Shown piece by piece: positions 57,118 to 64,000 of a stretch of DNA of 64,000 nt. The translations under genes and the position numbers were made by a program. Under the pieces are notes generated by a model, which saw only the letters and a list, made by a program, of their open reading frames with translations, did not search any database and was not told where the DNA came from. The stretch is from Jaltomata sinuosa. Its lineage: Eukaryota > Streptophyta > Magnoliopsida > Solanales > Solanaceae. Location of the stretch: the NCBI GenBank assembly GCA_003996215.1, contig QJPP01007221.1, positions 464,595-528,594 on the forward strand, written 5' to 3'. Position 1 is the stretch's first letter, and each line of letters starts with the position of its first letter.

Positions 57118-58482
57118 TTTCTGTTCAACTTTGTCTATATTGATTCATTTCTCCCTAACAAAGGGCTTAGACAGTAGCTCATTATACCGGCGCTACATGA
57201 TGCCGATAGGAACTTATCTTGATCGTAGTTCTCCTCCATTTCCACATCTGGAGCATTTTCAACTTCATTGTCACTATCGTTGGAGTCCATCTTTTTGATC
57301 AAAGTACCTACAAAACACACCATTATGTTAAAAGTTCTTAGGGACACATAAAAAAATGTATTATGAAGCACTTAGGCCAAAGAAATAACTGAAAGAAATA
57401 CAGAGGTAGGCTGTGCAGAGCTACTGTTTTGACACTTCCAGGCATCCCTTCTTCGCTTTCGCGGCCAGGTGGCTGCATTTGCGAAGAAGGATTTTTATTT
57501 TTCAAAAAAAATCTCCTTCCAGAATGTGACCAGGTGATCATGAATGCGAAGGCCATCGAGTTCACCCAGATCAGTGCCTCTTTGAGGCATTTTCTCAAAC
57601 ACTTGGCAGGCATACTTTGTTTAAGTAACTTTTATGCTTATTGCTCATGCTAATCACTACATTATTGCACTCTTGCACACACTTTACCCATCTCAATCAA
57701 TTTCTCCCAACAATTTAACAATTAAACACAATTAGAAGTTGATTTAAAGCAAAGGGAGATCAACCAAGAATGCCATTACCCATTTACTACACATCAAGTT
57801 GAGGAAGAAAGGAACCCAATTCACGATACAAGAAGGGAGGAGGTCATACCTGATGGATTGAAAGTTGTGAACCGATGAATGGAAGGACTTGATGGAATTA
57901 TTGTGTGCCAAAGGACAGGGAGTACTCTTATTTTGAGAAGAAAAACGTTTGGGGCTTCTGGTTTTTGAATGTTTTTTAAACTTACCTGAACTGACTGTAT
58001 GCTTCGCATTTGTGGGTGTCCCAGCGCATTCGCGAAGGCTTGACATTTAGCTGGCCTTTGCATTCACGGCCGGTCCACCGCGTTCGCAAAGAATGAGTTT
58101 TGGGATAGATTTTTAATTTTTCTTCAGCTTACTTCCCACGATGTGCGATACCTGGTGTGACGGGAATTGCATAAGGTGCGAAGTGCACTATGTTCGCACA
58201 TGCCAGACTTTTTAATCAGTTCACTATTTGCTTGTGCGATGGAATGTGCGATGGGCACTCTTCCAGGTGCGAAAAGCATATTTTTCTGAGGTATTTTTGG
58301 TGCGTCTCAACACTTGGTTGCTCTTATCATTCCTTTGGGCAACTAAAACCACACGAAACAAAAAGTGAAGTAAAGCATAAAAATGATGGGTTTCCTCCAG
58401 TCAAGCGCACAATTTAACATCGCAGCGCGATACAAGATACCTCACCATTGGATCTCCATTTGGAAGATTTGAACCTTCGACC
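57118..58482 (-). other. Element D interior, non-coding or degraded
   Basis: No extended gene is seen. An acidic stretch on the minus strand (MDSNDSDNEVENAPDVEMEE, about 57230-57290) may be the broken N-terminus of the preceding gene. GC-richer parts at 57417-57500 and 57985-58280 repeat motifs such as GCATTCGCGAAGG and GCGTTCGCAAAG, similar to those in the LTRs. Confidence 0.6.
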
Positions 58483-59262
58483 CTAATTTGAATAGAGTTT
58501 TTGGTGACAATCCCAGGGTGAAGGTTTGAACATTAGAAGGCCATTCTCTTGATTTCGCATTTCACACTTTTTGGCCTTCAAGTAAGGAAGGACACTTTCC
58601 CTTCTTTCCAAGACAAACTCAAAACCAGATAGATCTTCATCCACCCTCCTTCCAAGGTCTTTCAAAAGTTTGATTACTTCGACTTTCATCCATTCAATCA
58701 AACTTAAGGTCGAACAAAGGTTGAAGTGGGATTTGGGCATCTCCACCTTCAAGCTTGCCTCATTCATAACATCCTCACTTAGAGATGATATGACATCATG
58801 ACCCACAAATGGGGTAGTTGGTCGGAACAACACCTTCAATTCATGATCCTCCCTTGTGTTTTCCTCTTCTTTAGCCCTTGCGTCCACAAAGCTTTGCTTC
58901 ATGGACTGCACACTCTCCTCTTGGGTTTCTAGCGAGGCCAAGAGGGATTGGAGCTTGACGTATATTCCTTATTCGCTTGCAAAGTCATGGTCCCTATTAA
59001 GGTCACAAGCACCACTAAAAACATTGTTAGCACAAGAAGGGGGATGGGGACAATCATCATTGGGGCATTCACTCCAATGTGTGTCACGACCACCAAACGA
59101 ATATCAATTACGCCCATCATAGGAGCGAGAAGGAAAATACCTTCCTCTCCTAGGGCCAATTCTACACCGTTGTCCAAGGTGAGGTCCTCCGCAATAAACA
59201 CAATAGTCGGGAATATAAATTGGGATGCAACTATCAACATTTCTAGCATTCAAATAAGCCAT
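58483..59262 (-). pseudogene. Element D gag-like gene with zinc knuckle
   Basis: The start chosen is the ATG at 59262 (MAYLNARNVDS), in the same frame as the stop at 58483, giving 260 codons including the stop. Near residue 20 lies CVYCGGPHLGQRC, a knuckle of the CxxCGGxH type typical of Athila-related gags, followed by HWSECPNDDC. Two in-frame stops (after YDGRN and ASE) break it. The C-terminal half is charged and may form a coiled coil (QEESVQSMKQSFVDARAKEE). It is a relic. Confidence 0.78.
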
Positions 59263-59367
59263 GATGCCATCAATGAACTAAAACAAAACAAAAGAAAAGC
59301 AACTATTCACAAAATTGAACTAGAGTAAGTAAACTCAAATTCTAAACTAACTCAATACGCCAAATTA

Positions 59368-59386
59368 TTCCTCAGCAATGGTGCCA
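59368..59386 (-). other. Primer-binding site of element D (tRNA-Asp type)
   Basis: The minus strand reads TGGCACCATTGCTGAGGAA. The plant tRNA-Asp site is TGGCGCCGTTGCCGGGGA, and all differences are G-to-A or C-to-T. The site lies four bases from the LTR edge at 59391. Confidence 0.85.
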
Positions 59387-59390
59387 TTTT

Positions 59391-60730
59391 TGATGAATGC
59401 TCAAATCGTGCTCTCCAAGTAGGAGGAAACGGCGATCGTGCAACAAAACAAAATTTATAATTTCCAATAAGTGTCAGGGTCGTAACCAAAGGAACAATGC
59501 AGTCGCGATCGAGCTAATAAAGAATCCAAGCAATTTATTGAAGTTCAATTAACGAAAAGGGAAAAAGATATCTAAAGGGGGTTTTTTAGACTAAAACTAA
59601 AGATAAAAGAAAATCAAATAAAATATAGGTTGATCAATGGCTTTCACCTTGCTTTCGCCAAGCAAGGGTAACAAGGGAGAATTGGGAATGAGAATTCAAT
59701 TCACAAGACTTGCACCCGTTCAACACATGGGTAGTCTTGGCTAAAGGTGCACTTAACCATCTTTCGACCAATCAAGCAATAATTCTCATGGATTATCTTG
59801 AACCACCACGAGTAAGCAATAACCAACAATTTTACTTGGGTGAGTTGGGTTTTCTCTAACCCCAACTCTTAGATGGGAGTTTCCGACAATCAAACTATCT
59901 CTAGCCTTGATCTAAAGTGGAAACCCTCAAATCTCCACTATTGAATCTTCCCTAATTTAAGGAAATCCTTTCTCAAGCAAAAACCCAAATTAGAAAGCTA
60001 AGTTAATGTTTGCAATCATTGACTATAAATTCAATCAATGGAGGATTCAATAGACCCAAATAATCAAACAAGAGCAAAATCTATATATGAATTTAATATC
60101 CAAGCAAGTATTATCTCTAATACAAACCCAAATCTCAATTCAACAATTACGCCAATAAAATAGCAATTAAGAGCAAGAGTTGAAGAATTGAAACTAAGGA
60201 TTTTACAATAAAGAGCATCCAAATCTTCACTCCTATGGTGTTGGTTGATGAACTTGCTCTCCAAGCTTTCCAAAAGTTGTGAGAATAGCCAAATATGTGT
60301 TCCCAATAGGCTGAGAAGACTTTTATGTGGATTGGGGTTTCCAAATATGTGAGATTCCAAAACTACCCCAGCTGCCTCTGCTTTACTTCTTTGCCTACGC
60401 AGAAGGTCGGCCACGTACACGAAGTGTCTTTGTCTGGTTGACCTTCACGTACGCGGTCAAGGGGCCGCATTCGCAGATCTTTGCTTCAGTTAGCCTTTGC
60501 GTACGCGTGTGGGACATCGCGTTCGTGAAGGCATGTATTGCTGCCAGCTACTTGCTTCTCCGAATAGCTCCCTTTTGACTTATTTTCATCTGAATTCTTC
60601 CCGAACACTTCTAAAACACAGGAAGCTGCAAAATAGAAGTAATCCATGTCAATTGCACTATTTTTTCACTTATTCATAGCAAAAGCATAAGTTTAAAGGT
60701 TCAATAAGTAGGTAGAATACCAACTTATCA
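59391..60730 (-). repeat. Element D 5' LTR (1340 bp)
   Basis: The plus-strand edges are TGATGAATGC and AACTTATCA. CpG-rich palindromic motifs (CACGTACGCGG, GCGTACGCGTG, CGCGTTCGTGAAGG) cluster at 60400-60535 and are better preserved than in the 3' LTR. Confidence 0.92.
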
Positions 60731-60735
60731 GCCAC

Positions 60736-61872
60736 TAGGAGTTGCAAACTGCTGAATGGCCCCTGAAAGACCATATGTAAAAGCTGGTAGGGCTGACTGA
60801 ATAGGGCGAGCCAAATTGACCTACTGACTGGGACCCCTGGAGTAAGAACCACTGAAATTACCCTCATTCTGTGACTTCTTAGCTAGCATCTTAGCCTATC
60901 CAACCTGTCTGACCCCCTCCAACTTCTTTACATAGTCTGTTACCTCATTAAAGCTCTTCTCCGCAGAAGTCATATGAACAAATAAAACCTGCAACTTAGT
61001 ATTCAGACCTCTAACATACATACTAATCCTCTCCTTCTCAGTGCCCAATAGATAGGTAGCATTACGAGACAAGGCATGAAACTTAGCCTCATAAGCTGCC
61101 ACAGACATGTTACCCTGCTCAAGGGCCAAAAGGTTATCCTTCTTGTGATCCTTAAGAGTACAAGGCACATACTTTTCCAGAAATAGGGCATGAAATTGAG
61201 CCCAAGTTATTGGAGGCAAGGATGAAGATCAACACTCTATATGAGCCCTCCACTACTTCTTGGCATCACCCTGCAGCTAAAAAGTAACAAAATACACCCC
61301 ATGTTGCTGTACAATACCCAACTTATGCAACCTTTCATAGCAATCCAGAATAAACTCAAAGGCATCCTCATTCTCTGTACCATGAAATGATGGAGGTTTC
61401 AACTTCAAGAACTTGGTCAACAGCTAGTGCTCGATCCCAGTTATGACAGGGCCTACTACCAGACGGAAGAATGCATCAGTACTCGATGCTTCATCCATCC
61501 TGGGAGCTATGTCAACAACTAGAGGAGTGCCCAAAACCTGATCTGTTAGCATAGTGGGGGTGGCTCTAGTACCTTCTAGCCTGATTAGAAATGACAACAC
61601 CTGTTGAACAACCTCAGAATAAAATGGGGGTAGGCATGTGCCTCCAACTGGTGCTGCCACCTCTGGTTCTGCGCCATCCTCGTGTACCACCTCTGTATCC
61701 TTAATATGATCCTGAGGAGGGGGAGGGGTTGCTTCCCTCTTCTCAACAGCCTCCTGAGCTCCACCCTTGGGGGTTTCTCTCTCCTTCTGCCCCTTCCCCT
61801 TCTTCGCCCTTAGACTGTCGATCTCGCAGCTGGAGCTGCTGTTGTTGCTCTATTTTGCCTGGTGTTAACCAT
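60736..61872 (-). pseudogene. Element B gag N-terminal and capsid part
   Basis: The start is the ATG at 61872 (MVNTR...). A basic Arg/Gly stretch with stops follows (61743-61870). The capsid has LPPFYSEVVQQVLSFLI, and then TWAQFHALFLEKYVPCTLKD with MSVAAYEAKFHALSRNATYL and KERISMYVRGLNTKLQ (60896-61219). Stops lie near 61230 and 61423. The 3' part of gag is at 54991-55328, beyond element D. Confidence 0.9.
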
Positions 61873-62075
61873 TCCTTAGACAAAAGAATGAAGGGAGTTA
61901 GATACCAATTTTTATTGCCAAATACCAATTGGAATCAAGTTATAGCACGAAGGAAGAAAGAAGAGATAGTTTCCTAAAGTCATGTAGCCTCTCGAAGAAA
62001 AGTACATATATCTCCGTACCATTCCGCAAGACTCTACTAGACCCATTTTGGTACGACAAGATCAATGAACCTAGG

Positions 62076-62087
62076 ACTCTGATACTA
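62076..62087 (-). other. Primer-binding site of element B
   Basis: On the minus strand it reads TAGTATCAGAGT, two bases from TGGTATCAGAGC, a few bases from the LTR edge at 62092. Confidence 0.85.
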
Positions 62088-62902
62088 TCTTTGTCACGAC
62101 CTAATCCATCACGAGTGGCACCCACCCTAACCCCCGTTGAGTGAACCAAGTACTCAAGTCAACGCTTATCAACTAAGCAGCTAAAACCATTTTATCATTA
62201 ATCAAAACCAAGAATCATAACTAAAAGTAAGTAATGAGGATCTCTGCAGAAATAACCCCTAGAATCCAAAAGTCGTGAACCAAAACATCTAACAAGTCTA
62301 GAATGCGGGGATGCAACCCCAAAACAAAAGTAGTTTGAGTCCGAACAATGTACTAGAAAGAATAGATAAATCTATGGCAGCCTGGAAGAAGAAGCTCACC
62401 CTTAGATTCAGGAAACGCCTATGTCACAACTGAGGTCTCGCAACCGCCACTGGATTATGCCTTGTACTCAACAAAAGAAGAGCAAGTGCAGTATCAGTAC
62501 ACAAAAACAACAGTGTACTGGTAGGATCATCGGCCAGCTCCAATATACAAAATATGAACACTTAACTAAAACTTAGTAAAGCAGGTTAAAACATGTATAA
62601 CCAAGTTAGCAAATATAACCCAGACTCTCAGTCATCAACCTCAACTATCAACTACATAAACATGTCCAGAACCACAACAACAATAATATATGTGATGGCA
62701 TACGCCATTCAAGTATTTCGGACCACCAAAGAATCCCTAAGGCACATATATAGTGTTTAACATGCAATCCCGATCTACCCAAGAACCAACCCAACATTTA
62801 AACACAATTACCCGGCCACTCACTGACCAATATGCAGTAATTATATCATAAGCAATAAACCTAGTTCACTTATGGAACCAACCCACATATAACAATAAAT
62901 CC

Positions 62903-62990
62903 TATACCAAGCGTAGTACCCAAGCGTAGTACCCGAGCCAACCATAATAGAACCTATACTAGGCGTGGTACCTGAGCCAACCGAATGTCA
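62903..62990. repeat. Tandem hairpin repeats, partial units (B 5' LTR)
   Basis: TACCAAGCGTAGTACC is followed by an extra AAGCGTAGTACC (a 14-bp duplication) and then a decayed unit, TACTAGGCGTGGTACC. Confidence 0.8.
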
Positions 62991-63749
62991 CAAACACCAC
63001 AACAATCAATCACAATGAACACAACTACACTTGTACAACCAACAAGTATTAAAGACAAGTTCATTAAAGACAAGTTCATTTCACAAGTTTGACAATCGGG
63101 CATAATTAACATTCATCATCTTATTCCCTAACACACGAATTGTACAAGAAACACTAATATAATAGTTAACATGCAGACATATTGTGAATGGGAAACAATC
63201 AACCATCATCTACCTTGAATTACGCCCAAATACTCTATTGAACCTAAGCTTTCCCTTTTTATGAAGCTTTAGCTTATTCTTGGTCTAAAAACAATCACAT
63301 AACACCAAAATCAAATCAATGTGGCCTAAATGTCACTGGATTATATCCTAATCCTAATCCCCAGACCAAACTCATGATCATTCCACCCAACCTAGGGCCT
63401 TTCCATCGATAATTTGCCTAAAGCTACCAATATTATGTTATACTAGCAAATTACGGTATCAAAATCATGAATTAAGCAGTTTATACACAAAACCCAAGGT
63501 TTTCTACATCCATAATCCTTGTTCTACCAGATTTTCTATCCTAGGTCAAGCCAAAACCTCCCCAAAGCCCGTAACTATCGATTCTAAGGTATAGAATTTG
63601 AAGTACAAAAGTAGGGGAATGAAATACTTACTTTTAGGAAAAAACTTAGTGGAATATCAATAGCTAATAAAAATTGCCTCTGTCCTTCCCCAAAATATTC
63701 TTGAATAATTCTAAATGATTTTGGGGAAGTCTTGACATTCACAACGACT

Positions 63750-63925
63750 TACCCCACTATAGCGGCCCAATATCTCTATAGCATCCCAATCATGCTATAG
63801 CGGCGCTGCCGTAGCGAAAGCTGCCCGCTACAGTGGGGTTGAATGCCCTGACTTCCACTATAGCAAGAATTTCTCTACTATAGCAGTCATCACCCTAGAA
63901 GCATGTCACCCGCTATAGCGGCTGA
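63750..63925. repeat. GC-rich palindrome array (B 5' LTR)
   Basis: CACTATAGCGG, TGCTATAGCGG, CCCGCTATAGCGG and decayed forms occur in the same arrangement as the other family members. Confidence 0.8.
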
Positions 63926-64000
63926 CACAGGATAAAACCTCAGGAATCCTCCCAGTTTTGTCCATTTTACAACACACTTTCAAACCTTGACATTCCAGAC

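Larger units (their letters stand above)
55329..60730 (-). mobile_element. Element D: Athila-like gag-only LTR element nested in B gag
   Basis: LTRs of 1338 and 1340 bp start TGATGAA and end TTATCA on the plus strand. The duplication gcctc/gccac (55324-55328 and 60731-60735) has one mismatch. A tRNA-Asp-type primer site next to the right LTR sets the minus orientation. The 2.7-kb interior has a CCHC-like gag relic and one other conserved ORF, but no protease, RT or integrase. It would need enzymes from another element, as in TR-GAG or LARD-type elements. Confidence 0.88.
39727..64000 (-). mobile_element. Element B: Ty3/Gypsy chromovirus related to A, split by C and D
   Basis: 3' LTR 39727-41869, then chromodomain, integrase, RNase H and RT to 44911. 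Element C (44912-54535) interrupts pol near the protease-RT border. Protease and zinc-knuckle gag resume at 54541-55328. Element D (55329-60730) interrupts gag, and the rest of gag runs to 61872. The primer site precedes the 5' LTR, which begins at 62092 and runs off the window. The three internal pieces total 5186 bp, as expected for this family. Confidence 0.95.
62092..64000 (-). repeat. Element B 5' LTR, cut by the window end
   Basis: It begins TGTCACGACC and matches 39727 onward. The last bases (CAAACCTTGACATTCCAGAC) correspond to 41575-41594, so about 0.28 kb is missing. Hairpin units lie at 62903-62990 and palindromes at 63750-63925. Confidence 0.92.

Overview
The window is plant nuclear DNA from a transposon-dense, gene-poor region. 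I see no intact host gene. The retrotransposon families (chromoviral Ty3/Gypsy, a Sirevirus-type Ty1/Copia, an Athila-like gag-only element) and the AT-rich spacers with MITEs fit a large plant genome. The LTR style and a plastid insertion close to the tobacco/tomato trnV-rrn16 spacer suggest Solanaceae. That family call rests on memory of related sequences, not on a search.

Layout, left to right. (1) 1-932 is the 3' end of a plus-strand LTR (element E) that has landed in the 3' LTR of element A. (2) 933-9510 is element A, a minus-strand chromovirus (Tekay/Del-like) with gag, protease, RT, RNase H, integrase and chromodomain in order, all decayed. (3) 9511-11946 is older host DNA with a broken PIF/Harbinger transposase on the minus strand. 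(4) 11947-31772 is element F, a plus-strand Copia/Sirevirus with an extra env-like gene. Its 3' LTR is split by element G (21322-31210), a plus-strand chromovirus whose own 3' LTR carries a 708-bp hAT-type element. (5) 31773-39072 is AT-rich DNA with a second hAT copy, several foldback elements and a 0.3-kb plastid DNA insert (trnV-GAC plus the rrn16 promoter). (6) 39073-39726 is an LTR fragment that was the target of element B. (7) 39727 to beyond 64000 is element B, a minus-strand relative of A. Its pol is interrupted by a complete relative, C (44912-54535), and its gag by the Athila-like element D (55329-60730).

The nesting is supported by target-site duplications: aatac for F, aaagg for G, 8-bp atatcagt for the first hAT copy, atgag/acgag for C and gcctc/gccac for D. 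It is also supported by arithmetic: removing C and D leaves B with a 5186-bp internal region, against 5205 bp in A and 5181 bp in C.

None of the reading frames is intact. Stops usually sit where CAA, CAG, CGA or TGG would be expected, as in old methylated DNA. The points most worth a second look are the dense GC-rich palindrome arrays in the LTRs of three unrelated families, the gag-only element D whose last ORF runs into its own LTR, the related domain shared by D and the Sirevirus, and the plastid insert.
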